A stretch of DNA of 64,000 nucleotides. It comes from Paramoeba atlantica (taxonomy: Eukaryota; Discosea). Below are positions 1 through 9,052 of the stretch, one piece after another. Below the pieces are notes generated by a model. That model did not search any database, was not told the origin of the DNA, and worked only from the letters and a program-made list of their open reading frames with translations. How positions within the stretch are numbered: the stretch's first letter is position 1; each line of letters opens with the position of its first letter. A program made the translations under genes and the position numbers. The stretch is from NCBI GenBank assembly GCA_977017575.1, contig CDRNVI010000006.1, positions 216,444 to 280,443 of the forward strand, written 5' to 3'.

Positions 1-302
1 CAAAGGAATCTCGATGTGTTGGGCTATCAAGCCCATGTCATCAACTGACGCCACCGCATTCAAGCGGTGGCTTCAAGGGAAAGTTTGGTCACTTATCCAT
101 AACAGCGCAAAAGCTTATTTCTTTGGTTGCATCTGAAGCAAGCTGCGAGCGGCTGTTCAGTTCTGTGGGGTTCGTGTACGAAGATCTGCGAAGTCGCATG
201 TCACCGGAATTAGTTGCTGTAGAAACCTCGATTCGATGCAGTTTGCTTTCTCGCAACAGTGACTGTAGGGATCCCCCAGTAGGCTTGGAAAATGAATATT
301 AG
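1..302 (+). pseudogene. hAT transposase, C-terminal dimerisation region (5' part outside window)
   Basis: An open frame runs from the window edge to TAG at 300-302. Residues encoded at about 117-215 read like the hAT C-terminal dimerisation domain, with the signature SEASCERLFSSVG followed by LRSRMSPE, matching the usual SA.SER.FS..G...R..L.P pattern. Only the last ~100 codons are visible, so I cannot tell whether the element is intact. A perfect 8-bp hairpin (GCCACCGC/GCGGTGGC, 50-71) lies inside the frame, just upstream of the recognisable domain, and may mark a junction with other DNA. Confidence 0.75.
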
Positions 303-329
303 AGGGGGGGCGGCCGGTCGGTGGTGATA

Positions 330-362
330 GGCAGAATATGGCAGAATACGGCAGAATATGGC
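330..362. repeat. GGCAGAATATGG repeat motif (hAT/MITE end-like)
   Basis: Three direct copies of GGCAGAATATGG-like words lie 28 bp after the hAT stop codon. The same word occurs at 32534-32560, and in inverted pairs at 35989-36022 and 36211-36238, so it probably belongs to the terminal region of a transposon family. Confidence 0.5.
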
Positions 363-374
363 AAAAATCAGGTA

Positions 375-545
375 TATAAACCCCTCCGCATCAAAAAGGC
401 ACCCACCCTTATTTTTCGCACGAGGGGGGCTAGGGGGGTTATCGCACCACTTTATCGTGCAAAAATTTGAGATCTGTACGTTCCCGTTGTTTATTAATAA
501 AAATCAGGTATATATTAATAAAAAAAATCCGCACCGCTCCGCGGC
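375..545. repeat. Solo end of a Tc1/mariner element (family A)
   Basis: Starts at a TA followed by AACCCCTCCGCATC and continues with ACCCACCCTTATTTTTCGCACGA and TTTGAGATCTGTACGTTCCCG. The same succession is found at the ends of the copies at 9053-9982 and 10356-11697. No matching second end or transposase is seen nearby, so this is an isolated end. It is followed by a GC-rich hairpin next to an A/T tract (about 525-547). Confidence 0.55.
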
Positions 546-699
546 GCCTTGGTTTATTGCTTTTGCTAATGTTATTAAAACAGAAATCGGGGATTCATCA
601 CTGTAGACAAAGTTTAATAATAATCGTAACACTTCCAAAAAGTCAAGATTTACTTTTACACTGATCTTACTAGCTTAGTCCTCGGGGAAATTAACAAAC

Positions 700-1350
700 T
701 TAATCTTTCTGACTTTTGTCTTCCTGCACGATGCGTGGTGGTGCCCGAGGACCTATGGGTCGTCCCCTTTTCTTCGGGAACATTCCATTAATGACAATAG
801 GGGGCTGTATCGGCACTTTTACATTGATGGGTGGAGGGGGACGGACAATTTGGAGAGGATCCTGGGTGTCATCTGCCAAGTTGGAAGAAGGGGATGGAAC
901 ACTCACAGGAATAATCGACAATGTTTCGCTTTCTTGTGGCGTGTTCATCTGTGAACGGCGACTCACTCGGATGTTCTGGCCTGCGAGGTAGGCCCAAAAA
1001 CGACCAGCGAATGCCTTGCATTCAGCTTCAGGATCAGACGAATTGAATTCGTCATGTGAGGCAACAACAGAACGAAGTTCCAGGCCGGCTTCGCAAATAA
1101 AGCCGTCTCGTACGTGCTCCGCACCCAGCCACCCACCACGATATGTGATGAGATTAATGATCAATTGCACGACCCCTGTGGCAAGAAGCGGAACATCACA
1201 TACCAACACATCGTCGTAGAACGCAACCGCGCTCAGACAACGATTTAAAACGCGATCAATTGCTTCCGGGTCACCTTGAAGAAGAGTGATATTTCCGCGA
1301 ACAAAGCGATACTGTTTCAATGGCTTTTGTATCGCTGCCTTCCATTGCAT
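700..1350 (-). CDS. Hypothetical protein, 216 aa, only minus-strand host gene
   Basis: An open frame of 216 codons with an ATG at 1350, preceded in frame by TAG. The first ~130 residues look like a compact folded domain (SAVAFYDDVLVCDVPLL, YRGGWLGAEHVRDGF). The C-terminal third is proline-rich and basic (FPKKRGRPIGPR), like an AT-hook or nuclear signal. I do not recognise the family. A second ATG frame starts upstream at 1420 (MSDVSVQTVSEEIQTKLG..., 49 codons, ends near 1271), in another phase, and overlaps this start. It could be an upstream ORF, or the real N-terminus if a frameshift or sequencing error lies near 1345. The gene is transcribed away from the + strand cluster, so the interval 1351-1831 is a divergent strand switch. 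Confidence 0.65.
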   Translation of the reverse strand: MQWKAAIQKPLKQYRFVRGNITLLQGDPEAIDRVLNRCLSAVAFYDDVLVCDVPLLATGVVQLIINLITYRGGWLGAEHVRDGFICEAGLELRSVVASHDEFNSSDPEAECKAFAGRFWAYLAGQNIRVSRRSQMNTPQESETLSIIPVSVPSPSSNLADDTQDPLQIVRPPPPINVKVPIQPPIVINGMFPKKRGRPIGPRAPPRIVQEDKSQKD

Positions 1351-1831
1351 GATGTACTTCTAAAAGACCAAGCTTGGTCTGAATTTCCTCTGATACGGTT
1401 TGTACAGAGACGTCAGACATATTCGTACGAAAGAAAGTGAAAAGAAGGAATGGATTCTTGGAAAATAGAGGAATAAGGCTCGTTGAAGAACAACTGGCTT
1501 TGGAAATAATATGGACTGGTCAATCTTTATTATTTAATCATAGGCTTACTATCGATCCCGTCCTGGCGACTTCGCTCGTTTTTTCGACTTTTTGGTTGAG
1601 GGGACAGGAAATTTCCTTAGCGCTTCCCGATACTGCGCTCTAATTAGCTCGCAATTTAATTATTATAAATTTATAATAATTTATAAATTTATAATTTATA
1701 AATAATTTATATTTACTTACTACATTTCGAATATTATATATTAAGGCTAAATTTAGCTATAATGCAATATCAAGAGAAATTGTTTTAAGTAGCGTAAAAA
1801 AGTTATTTTTTTAGGTTGCTTTTCGCGTGTT
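1351..1831. other. Divergent strand-switch region, AT-rich
   Basis: The region lies between the minus-strand gene ending at 1350 and the + strand gene starting at 1832. It holds a very AT-rich stretch at about 1650-1765 with repeated TTATAAATT words. Apart from the 49-codon frame starting at 1420 I see no gene. In kinetoplastids divergent strand switches are usual sites of Pol II initiation; that role here is inference. Confidence 0.5.
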
Positions 1832-2335
1832 ATGCCCTCCGTTCCCCCATTGCGATATCGGTATCGATGGCACACTCTTTGTAGAAGTGTGCAAGAACCC
1901 TTCGTACACCCCCACCGCCCCAAACCAGCCGAAGAAAAAACTCCCTATTCGTATCAGCCCTTCTTGCGTTCGCGTCATGTTGCAGACATAGAAACCATAG
2001 AGATTCGCGGTATGTATAAAGAGGAAATTCGCATCGAAAGAGGCAAATTCCCTACCTATAATAAGGTGTGGTGGATTCATACAGATGGATCGTTAAGTCT
2101 GAGGGAAGTTGAATACAACGCTCCGTCTTTTATAACACTTTTTCGTGATGGAGCTTACACACACCGAGAGCGTCGTGAAAACCTGGCGCGCAGAAAAGGG
2201 CGAAGCGCTTATAAAAGTTGGGAGCATAATTCTGCGAGTCGCCTCGAGACTTCTTCTATACCAATGGTAGATATGAATGAGTTTCCTTACTGCGTTCCTA
2301 GCCACCACCTCAGAGAAGCGATAGAACAAGAATAA
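1832..2335 (+). CDS. Hypothetical basic protein, 167 aa
   Basis: ATG at 1832, shortly after a T-rich tract and TTAG (about 1801-1813), which would suit a trans-splice acceptor. The product is basic and hydrophilic, with a charged central section (IRGMYKEEIRIERGKFPTYNKVWW) and an arginine-rich segment (THRERRENLARRKGRS). It has no membrane segment and no motif I recognise. The composition would suit an organellar ribosomal protein or a ribosome-associated protein, but this is a guess. The frame is clean and ends at 2335. Confidence 0.6.
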   Translation: MPSVPPLRYRYRWHTLCRSVQEPFVHPHRPKPAEEKTPYSYQPFLRSRHVADIETIEIRGMYKEEIRIERGKFPTYNKVWWIHTDGSLSLREVEYNAPSFITLFRDGAYTHRERRENLARRKGRSAYKSWEHNSASRLETSSIPMVDMNEFPYCVPSHHLREAIEQE

Positions 2336-2863
2336 TATCCCATAAAATTCGAAACAATATTCGCTGAAAAAAGAATAAGGGAGCTACTTCTTGAGTTACA
2401 GGATCGTGCTGAGTAGCTTACATTCCTGCTAAAGAAATTGCGTATCCTCGTACATTTCGGGGGTATATTCGCATCACACACACAGACATGTAATTTCTTT
2501 GATTTATCAGTGTCGTTCGACCAAAACTCCAGGTGTTCGTCACTCCGACAAGACAGAAAATTGCGTCTGAATAAAAACGAACTTTCCTTGCGCAACCTGT
2601 TAGATTCTTTCGATTCGAATCGAAATTGTTTAACTTGATATACACTTGTATATTCCGGCCATATTTATTACAGGCCATATTAAGAATTAAGGATTTTTGT
2701 TTTTGAACATCGATTGGTTCTTGGAATTTCTGTGTTCATTGTAAAATTCATAGTAAGTTTCTTAATAATGTCGGTGGGTTACAACCCCGACATCGGATGC
2801 TAATAGCCTAATACCAAGTATTATAAAGAAGAAGACTGAATAACCAAGCATATCGAGTCATAA
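2336..2863. other. Intergenic, no gene seen
   Basis: 528 bp of AT-rich sequence between two + strand genes. Short open frames on both strands here look like chance. No repeat family of this window was recognised. Confidence 0.5.
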
Positions 2864-4078
2864 ATGAGGAATATGAACGAAGTTCAAGAAGAAAACCTAC
2901 TGGCTTATGTGCGAAAAAATTTCCCGCAAAAAATATGGAGTTATTACGAAAAGGAGTTTGGAAAAGTTGAATGGCTAACTATCCTAAGGTCTTTTTGCTT
3001 TTCGTCTAGAAAGGTCGCAGTTTTCAACAAACATTGGCAGGCGTACACCGATGATCCTTTTCAAACGTTGTGTGATTCAATACAAGCAACTTTGCTACCC
3101 ATTACAATATGTGACTCGTTTGATGCGGAACTACGCTTCAGCGTTACAGAAGGCACAGGGTTTCCAGCTCCTCATAGTTCCCTAATCACTATTCTTGCAC
3201 GTGAAGGTGACTACATTGATACATTGGATTTTTTCGGGTTTTACGCACAACATAATTCGAAGTTTTTAAGGGAGTTGTCTTCCCCCGAAAAAGAACTTAT
3301 TCCTTCTCCTTGCTGCGACAACTCTCAGACACCTGCATATTACCTTATGGACCCAAGTTCCCTTGCTCCTATTCTTGCTTTGGGGATAGAGCCGCATTAT
3401 GATGTATTGGATATGTGCGCGGCACCTGGAGGAAAATCATTAGCAATATGTCAGAAGCTTGATTCACGTGGAAGCCTGACGGCAAACGAATATGATCCTA
3501 TTAGGTGTCAACGACTTAAGAGGACGATTAATGCTCATATAAACCATCCTATGCGTGAAAAAGTTTTGATTACATGCCGAGATGCATCAAGATGGCAAGC
3601 TGCGAGTAAATACGACCGTATTCTTCTCGATGTGCCTTGTTCTTTCGAACGTCATCTTATTCGACAACTCTTAGGGGAGAAGAATACTTTAAATATTAAA
3701 AAATTGATTCAAAAATGGGCCATGAAGTGGGACATTCTTCCAAGAACACAATATAGCATTCTCTTCCGAGCTTTACAGTGTCTTCGACCGGGTGGTAGAC
3801 TAGTATACAGTACTTGTTCTGTTTCGACAAAGGAAAATGATGACGTTATAAAAAGGTTCTTAAGAGTCTCTTCTTCTTTTGACGTTCGAGTTCTCACTGG
3901 TAAAGAAGGAAAACTCGTGAAAAACGAAGATGAACACGAATCTTTTTGTTTTGCTGAGGCATTCAACACAAATACAACTGAGCTAACAGAATATGGAGTG
4001 GTCTTTTTCCCTCATCAGAATGCACTTAATTGTGGGCCAATGTATATTTCAGTAATCGAACTATTGCCGTGCCAGTAA
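2864..4078 (+). CDS. NSUN4-like RNA m5C methyltransferase (NOL1/NOP2/Sun family)
   Basis: The 404-residue product has the Sun-family methyltransferase core. The SAM-binding loop is DMCAAPGGKSLA (about residues 183-194), followed by ANEYD. The two catalytic cysteine motifs are DVPCSFERH (about 256-264) and YSTCSVS (about 315-321). The DVPC-x-x-x-RH form and the overall length are closest to NSUN4, which methylates mitochondrial small-subunit rRNA and works in mitoribosome assembly. No PUA domain is seen. The N-terminal 150 residues are divergent and carry no obvious presequence. Assignment to NSUN4 rather than NSUN3 or another member is inference from motif style. The ATG at 2864 is the first in frame after the poly-AT leader. 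Confidence 0.85.
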   Translation: MRNMNEVQEENLLAYVRKNFPQKIWSYYEKEFGKVEWLTILRSFCFSSRKVAVFNKHWQAYTDDPFQTLCDSIQATLLPITICDSFDAELRFSVTEGTGFPAPHSSLITILAREGDYIDTLDFFGFYAQHNSKFLRELSSPEKELIPSPCCDNSQTPAYYLMDPSSLAPILALGIEPHYDVLDMCAAPGGKSLAICQKLDSRGSLTANEYDPIRCQRLKRTINAHINHPMREKVLITCRDASRWQAASKYDRILLDVPCSFERHLIRQLLGEKNTLNIKKLIQKWAMKWDILPRTQYSILFRALQCLRPGGRLVYSTCSVSTKENDDVIKRFLRVSSSFDVRVLTGKEGKLVKNEDEHESFCFAEAFNTNTTELTEYGVVFFPHQNALNCGPMYISVIELLPCQ

Positions 4079-4179
4079 TTTTTTTATAGCCACTCGCTGG
4101 ACTTAATTTCGAGTAGTAACTTAGTTGCTACTAAGTAGTTACTAGCTTAACTCGTAACTACTAGTTCGTAGTTAATATA

Positions 4180-4740
4180 CAGGGGGGATCGGTTAAATCT
4201 GGGGGGTCTAAAATTTGTAAATGTAAGTGGACAATTTTGGAAAATAATAGCGCATTTGAGAGCTCTCGAATAGCCCTACTGTGGAATCTATGTCGTTTCG
4301 CGCATAAATAACATTTTTGTAAAATGAAAGGTGGCTCAAAAACGTCAATTGCAATTTTTTTTAGAAAATTGCAAAAGGTGAAATGACAAATCTTGAACCA
4401 ACAACATTCTCTGCGTTAGTTTTGTTTTATCTGAGGGTGAGAAAAGGCTTTCCGAGAATTTCCTTCGAGAAGAATGTGAATGCACACGTCTTTGTGGCAT
4501 GAATGCTCCAAAAAAGGGAGAAAAACAGGAAAAAGAGTAAGAAAATGAGAAAAAATACAAATTTTGCGCCCCGAAAAAACGTAGTTTTCATCTAAAAGCC
4601 GATGTGCGTAAAAGCACGGGAAACGGCATAGATTCCATAAGAGGGCTATGCGAGAGCTCCCGAATGCGGTATTAATTTCCAAAATTGGCCACTTTTTACA
4701 ATTTTAAGATCCCCCCAGATTTACTAGCTGATGCCCCCTG
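4180..4740. mobile_element. 561-bp MITE with long inverted ends and TA duplication
   Basis: Begins CAGGGGGGATC after TA (4178-4179) and ends with ATGCCCCCTG before TA (4741-4742). The two ends are inverted copies over about 130 bp: both hold a TAAATCTGGGGGG block, an AATTTTGGAAA block, GAGAGCTCTCG and GGAATCTATG-CGTTTC. It has no coding capacity, so it is a nonautonomous element of Tc1/mariner (Stowaway-like) type. Related single ends lie at about 7409 and 30917. Confidence 0.85.
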
Positions 4741-4777
4741 TAGTGTAGCTGATGCCCTCTGTATTAGCAGCTAATCG

Positions 4778-4985
4778 CGGTGGTTGTATAACTACCGCTC
4801 TTCCCTGGATTAGTGAAAAAAGTGAACAAAAAACAGTGAAAATATAAGAGGAACACAGTAATAAAATTTATAATATATAAGACGAAAAAATATATAAGGG
4901 GGCTCCGGTGGTCCAAAATTGAAAAAAAGAATTGAAAAAAATGGGGGGTCCATGGGGGGGGTTCAGGAGGGGGGGCATACGTCCA
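4778..4985 (+). repeat. Truncated copy of repeat R (hairpin-ended 0.9-kb repeat)
   Basis: Begins GCGGTGGTTGTATAACTACCGC, a perfect hairpin, then follows the same succession as the longer copies at 38329-39233 and 59397-60300: GTGAACAAAAA, AACAGTGAAAATATAA, GAGGAACACAGTA, GGGGGCTCCGGTGG and G-runs. It breaks off near 4985. Confidence 0.75.
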
Positions 4986-5129
4986 AAAATAGAACCTGAC
5001 CTAACCGCGGGGTTAGGGGGTACACCTGTGTAGGTTATGGGGGGGGGGTAGACTTTCGGTGGGCCTAGGGCAAAAAAAAGGAAACTAAAATGGTTTGGGG
5101 TAAACCTTGTCCCCCCCAGCAGTAGAGAG

Positions 5130-5330
5130 GCTGCGGGTGCTGTGTCAGCACGGTTTCGGTACGGTTTCGCACGGTTTCGACGCAGTTTCGTGCGGTTTCG
5201 CCGCGGTTTCGCGCGGTTTCGGAGAGATCCGAACGCCTTCTCTACATAAAGGTGGGATGTATCGGTGCGGCCTCAGTGCGGTCTCGTTTGGTGTGGTGCG
5301 GCCTCAGTGCGGTCTCGGCCAATCTTCCTT
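5130..5330. repeat. Degenerate GCGGTTTCG / GCGGCCTCAGT short tandem repeats
   Basis: About seven imperfect copies of a 9-12-bp word (CGGTTTCG) at 5150-5222 are followed by copies of GTGCGGCCTCAGTGCGGTCTCG at 5263-5316. The open frame across it is repeat-derived and not believable as a gene. Confidence 0.6.
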
Positions 5331-5593
5331 GCGTCATATTTCAACAATTGCGTAGAAAAAATCTGAGTTAAGATTGTATTGGATCAAAGGATAATCAAAA
5401 GCAAATATGTGTGCATTTTTTATGTTCTAACCAAGATTCATACTTTTTTTTATGAAATATTGGTAGTGCGGTAATCTAGAAAACGTGAACATTATGACTT
5501 GGCGCACCTACCCGTTTTTTTAGGGTCGTACGCCACGTTATGGATATGCTCCTTAAGCCAGTCTCTGCGGGCTTTTGTACACTCAACCATACC

Positions 5594-6634
5594 TCACCCT
5601 TTACTACACAAACACTCATCCTCATCACTTTTGGGTTTTAAACTTGAATATATCATAGAATCAAAATCATACTGCGGCTTGTTAGCCAGCAGACCGTACG
5701 TTACTACAGATACAATTTGAAGGGCGTCTCGGACCCAAGGAATATCATGGTCAGTACCATGAAAAAAACGAAACCTGTCAAAATGAGCAAAACATCGCTC
5801 AATTCGAGACCGAATCAATGAAATTCTTTGGTTAAGCTGCTTTTGCGATTTGGTCAGACCACGGCCAATTTTTTTTATAGGGTACAAGGCAGTGTGCACA
5901 ACCAATGTACCCTAAATCAGCCAAAAAAAGTTCATCCTTGTGGTGATCAAATACAGGAGTACGATGCACACTCGTACTTTGGTACCCACGTCGGAAGGAC
6001 CGACGTAGTGGACACGTCCAAATCTTCGGTTTGTCCACCCGAAAAGACGCTTGAAGCGCTTGTATATGCGTTCCTTCGTCTCATCGTCAAAGCCTTGAAA
6101 CTGTATTCAGTATGTTTCCATAACGGAAAAGACAAATGCCTTCGTTACAGCATGTTTACCATCGATTTCTTGGAGCAATTTAAAGTGCACTTTCCTTAAA
6201 ATTGCCTTCCACTCTTTGTTAAAGCCTCTCTGGCGCTTTCTTCCCTTGAGACCACGATTAATTCGTGATTGATAAAAAGAGGCACCGTTTCTTTTAATAC
6301 TTCGGACAGTTCTTAAACTGATCCGATACTTTTCGCTCAGCTTTTTTGTGTCCAATTCGCTCAGACACATATTCAACTTCTCTTGCATAGTCAAGCACAC
6401 TCTAGAGGTCCTAGGTGTGCTGATGGGAAGAGAGTCAAATGTGTTGGGGGGAGGACGGCTGGCCACCGGGGGACCAATTCTCGGCGCTGGCGGAATAACC
6501 GTAAACCAGCGTCCCAAAGGACCCGAAATCGCCGACCCACGAGTGTGCACTTTGTCTGGCGTCTCGCTCTCGGGAGAATCGACAGTCTTTGAAAGGACGA
6601 AGGGAACTAATAATAAAGTTTCAGTGATTTCCAT
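5594..6634 (-). pseudogene. PIF/Harbinger- or IS5-like transposase, frameshifted
   Basis: Minus-strand pieces in different frames together resemble a DDE_Tnp_4-type transposase. The first piece (6634-6107) is proline-rich and then has a helix-turn-helix-like stretch (LSEKYRISLRTVRSIKRNG). The next (6038-5832) holds the second acidic motif, FLADLGYIG...LVPYKK. The last (5905-5594) holds the third, KSQKQLNQRISLIRSRIERCFAHF, with the conserved glutamate in RIERCF. At least two frame changes separate them, so the copy is inactive. I could not fix its terminal repeats. Harbinger versus IS5-like assignment is uncertain. Confidence 0.65.
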
Positions 6635-6823
6635 AAATGAAAATATTAGAAATTTACACCATATTTACTCAACCTTTTCGGTCAAAAGAATATTGGTCAT
6701 TTTTTTTTTTCGGACATTGTTTTTCAAAACGGCACTATAAGTGGGGGAGTACCCCGCGGCACTATACGTAAGTTACTATATGTAAGTGGGGGGCACAGTA
6801 TTCCACTTTACACCACGTTTTGT

Positions 6824-6905
6824 ATGATGATACAGCAGTAGCACTGCTTTTATGGCGCCTCTTGTCCGAGACTATGCTCAATGAGACTTTAAACATTATA
6901 CTCCC
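6824..6905 (+). ncRNA. Candidate C/D-like RNA, copy 1 (D box lost)
   Basis: Starts with ATGATGA (box C match) and keeps the hairpin AGCAGT/ACTGCT, the CCTCTTGTCCGAG core and CAATGAGAC. Relative to the other copies GACA is changed to GGCG; pairing with TGTC is still possible with G-U pairs. The terminal CTGA is absent (ATTATACTCC). It is probably a diverged or dead copy. Confidence 0.5.
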
Positions 6906-7406
6906 CCTCTCATTAATTTTAATAAATGGATTCCGAGTTATAAAAATTCGTTTTATGCGCTCTCATTAATTTTTATAAATCAATAAACGAATTCAACTAT
7001 ACTTTTTAAATTATGTTTCGAAGCAAACAAAAATGACTCTTTTGTTCTACTGAAAATGGATTACTTCATGGGCGTCCTTCACAGCAGTTTCTTTCAGAGA
7101 AGAGAAAGTGGTTGGTTTCTATGGTGGAGAATAATGGTAAGAAAATTACGATAAAGATATCGCTTTTGTAAAAAGCAACTTTCTCTAAAGTTGGATGCAA
7201 ACTCGATGTGGAGAAGTAAGGTCAGAACCTCCTCATTATCTTCCCTGGAATTGCCATCTCACTGATGGTACTAACGCCGATCAACTACCATTTTCTGGGT
7301 AGGGGGGGCCTTAGATGAAAATTCATCGAAAGTTACATTGCACGGATGAGAAAAAGCTTGTCTGAGTTCTTAATTTTTTTAGTTAATTCGAGTTTCCACT
7401 CTAGTA

Positions 7407-7560
7407 TACAGGGGGGATCACCAATATCGGGACACCTCCCATTTTTGTGCCATGTGTCCGTTTCACCTGATTTTTGTTGCAAAAGAGAGATCTCGACGCG
7501 AATATGATCGGAACGACATTTTTTTTTTTTTGGGGGGGGGGGGGGGAATTTTCACCCTCG
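7407..7560. repeat. Solo transposon end, then G/T homopolymer tracts
   Basis: TA then CAGGGGGGATCACC resembles the end of the 4180-4740 MITE. It runs into GTGTCCGTTT-CCTGATTTTTGTTGCA, shared with the left end of the Tc1 copy at 10356. A T12G14 run follows at about 7521-7547. No partner end is seen. Confidence 0.5.
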
Positions 7561-7669
7561 ACCTGAAACATACTACCCCCCCCACTTATAGTGCCGTTTG
7601 GTCGAAAACCGCGGCACTATAAGTGGTGAGACACAGTAATAAAGTCATCCGATTTACAACATGTTTTAC

Positions 7670-7752
7670 ATGATGATACAGCAGTAGCACTGCTCTTATG
7701 ACACCTCTTGTCCGAGACTATGCTCAATGAGACTTTGAACAATATATTCTGA
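7670..7752 (+). ncRNA. Candidate box C/D-like snoRNA, array copy 2
   Basis: 83 nt from ATGATGA (box C, 7670-7676) to CTGA (box D, 7749-7752). In between are the hairpin AGCAGT-agc-ACTGCT, a second possible hairpin GACA-cctct-TGTC, a D'-like CCGA, the hairpin GAG-actatg-CTC and a C'-like ATGAGA. A box C/D RNA guides 2'-O-methylation with the bases upstream of D or D'; here that would be TATGACACCTCTTGT. The target is unknown. It is the first of three units with a 128-bp period, each with an AATAAAGTCATCCGATTTACAACATG leader. In trypanosomatids C/D snoRNAs come in tandem clusters, which supports the idea. Confidence 0.6.
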
Positions 7753-7797
7753 TTCTTATAAAATTAATAAAGTTATCCGATTTGCAACATGTTTTAC

Positions 7798-7880
7798 ATG
7801 ATGATACAGCAGTAGCACTGCTCTTATGACACCTCTTGTCCGAGACTATGCTCAATGAGACTTTGAACAATATATTCTGA
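7798..7880 (+). ncRNA. Candidate box C/D-like snoRNA, array copy 3
   Basis: Nearly identical to copy 2 and 128 bp downstream. ATGATGA at 7798-7804 and CTGA at 7877-7880. All internal hairpins are retained. Confidence 0.6.
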
Positions 7881-7925
7881 TTCTCATAAAATTAATAAAG
7901 TCATCCGATTTACAACATGTTTTAC

Positions 7926-8008
7926 AGTATGATACAGCAGTAGCACTGCTCTTATGACACCTCTTGTCCGAGACTATGCTCAATGAGACTTTGAACAATA
8001 TATTCTGA
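7926..8008 (+). ncRNA. Candidate box C/D-like snoRNA, array copy 4 (weak box C)
   Basis: Third unit of the 128-bp array. Box C is altered (CAGTATGATA in place of CATGATGATA); CTGA lies at 8005-8008 and the rest matches copies 2 and 3. A partial repeat of the unit tail (AACAATATGTTCTGAATCTTATAAAATT) follows at about 8024-8050, where the array ends. Confidence 0.5.
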
Positions 8009-8050
8009 ATCCTATAAAATTAAACAATATGTTCTGAATCTTATAAAATT

Positions 8051-8500
8051 AAACAAGGAATGCTTCCTTTCTGTGCCGTGGGTCGTCTTTAACCCTGCAA
8101 TTTCGGTCCAAACCCGGAGCCACATGCCTCCTTGGCAACGTGGAAAGGGGATGGAAGACGCACGTCATAGGGCAATAATAAACAAGCAATCAAGGAGAGG
8201 GGGAAATGCATCCGACGTCGCCTGGCTTGGAGAAAATTTTGGGAGACTATACACCCCCCCTACATACTATACTCCCCTTCGTGATTGTCACCGTCCACTC
8301 CTCCCTACTTATTTGTCAGTTCTGAGGAAAGCTAGTAAATTCACCACAAACAAGCATTTCGAAGCGACGCCGATTCTTTTTTTGCGATTTCGTTCAAAAA
8401 AAAATTACTTTATTGTCCCATTACACAACTGGTAAAGAGATAAAAATATCGTCTCTGTACTGATTTTCAGATCAAAAAATGTTTCCATTTTGATCGCGCC
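8051..8500. other. No gene seen
   Basis: Between the RNA array and the next repeat. A 120-codon + strand open frame at 8073-8435 has no recognisable motif and ends in repeat-like sequence, so I do not call it a gene. Confidence 0.4.
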
Positions 8501-8509
8501 CAACGACAC

Positions 8510-8700
8510 TAACCTCCCGAGTTGTTTGTCATCCACCGAACCCCCCCTTAGTTATTTGTCACACACCCGACCCCCCTAGTTATTTGTCACTTTTCTCCAA
8601 AAAGGGGTAACATTTAAGTAGGGGGTGTATAGCACATACAGTACATACACCCCCGTATGTATACATATGTAGGTGTGTATACATATGTAGGTCATTACAT
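8510..8700. repeat. CCCCCTAGTTATTTGTCAC repeats and palindromic TATGTATACATA words
   Basis: Two copies of CCCCCC-TAGTTATTTGTCAC lie at about 8543-8590 and a diverged one just before. The same word occurs three times at 33393-33492. GTATGTATACATATGTAGG words follow at 8655-8690. It is probably subterminal sequence of a transposon family. Confidence 0.5.
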
Positions 8701-8854
8701 GTACAAAATGTTACAGCGTAAAAAAGCATTTCTAAAAACTTCGTTTACAGTCCGTTTGCCGTCAACGAGGTGGCTGTCATTTAGTTGACCCGTCACACAA
8801 GTAGAGATATAGCCGACAATTATGAGAGTTAATGAAAGGGGTACTACATCTTCC

Positions 8855-8937
8855 ATGATGATTCTGCAGCACAACTGCTTTTATGACACCTCTTGTCCGA
8901 GGGTTTACCCAATGAGACATGAAATGTAGTATTCTGA
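8855..8937 (+). ncRNA. Candidate box C/D-like snoRNA, diverged solitary copy 5
   Basis: Same 83-nt layout as the array copies: ATGATGA at 8855-8861, TTTTATGACACCTCTTGTCCGAG core, CAATGAGAC and CTGA at 8934-8937. Its hairpins differ in sequence but still pair: GCAG/CTGC where the array has AGCAGT/ACTGCT, and GGGT-tt-ACCC where the array has GAG-actatg-CTC. ACTACAT (8843-8849) can also pair with ATGTAGT (8924-8930). Such compensated change argues for selection on RNA structure, and this copy may be the older gene from which the array arose. Confidence 0.65.
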
Positions 8938-9052
8938 GGTAAAGCTATTTTAAATTTCGAGTCAATTGAAGCTTTGAAACATAACGCAATTTGGGGAGAA
9001 ATTGTTACAAAGTAATCGATATTACACAGTCCGACACAGTCGAATTATTATA

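Larger units (their letters stand above)
6731..7595. repeat. Region bounded by ACGGCACTATAAGTGGGGG inverted ends
   Basis: ACGGCACTATAAGTGGGGG at about 6728 is matched in reverse by CCCCCCACTTATAGTGCCGT at about 7574-7593. A second, similar end (GCGGCACTATA) lies just inside at 6755 and just outside at 7604. Candidate RNA copy 1 lies inside this interval, and copies 2-4 follow it. It may be a nonautonomous element; I see no transposase and no clear target duplication. Confidence 0.5.

Noticed and set aside
50-71. GCCACCGC hairpin as an IS200/IS605-type end
   Set aside because: It resembles such ends but there is no TnpA or TnpB nearby and the hAT frame runs through it.
7670-8008. CRISPR-like array
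   Set aside because: Units of 128 bp with no short constant repeat and variable spacers; it is a tandem array of one RNA-like unit in a eukaryotic setting.
8073-8435. 120-codon + strand frame as a gene
   Set aside because: No motif and its sequence runs into repeat words; coding support is too weak.
7670-8937. Spliced leader RNA, hammerhead or twister ribozyme
   Set aside because: No SL exon, Sm site or CTGATGA...GAAA core; the conserved boxes fit C/D RNA better.
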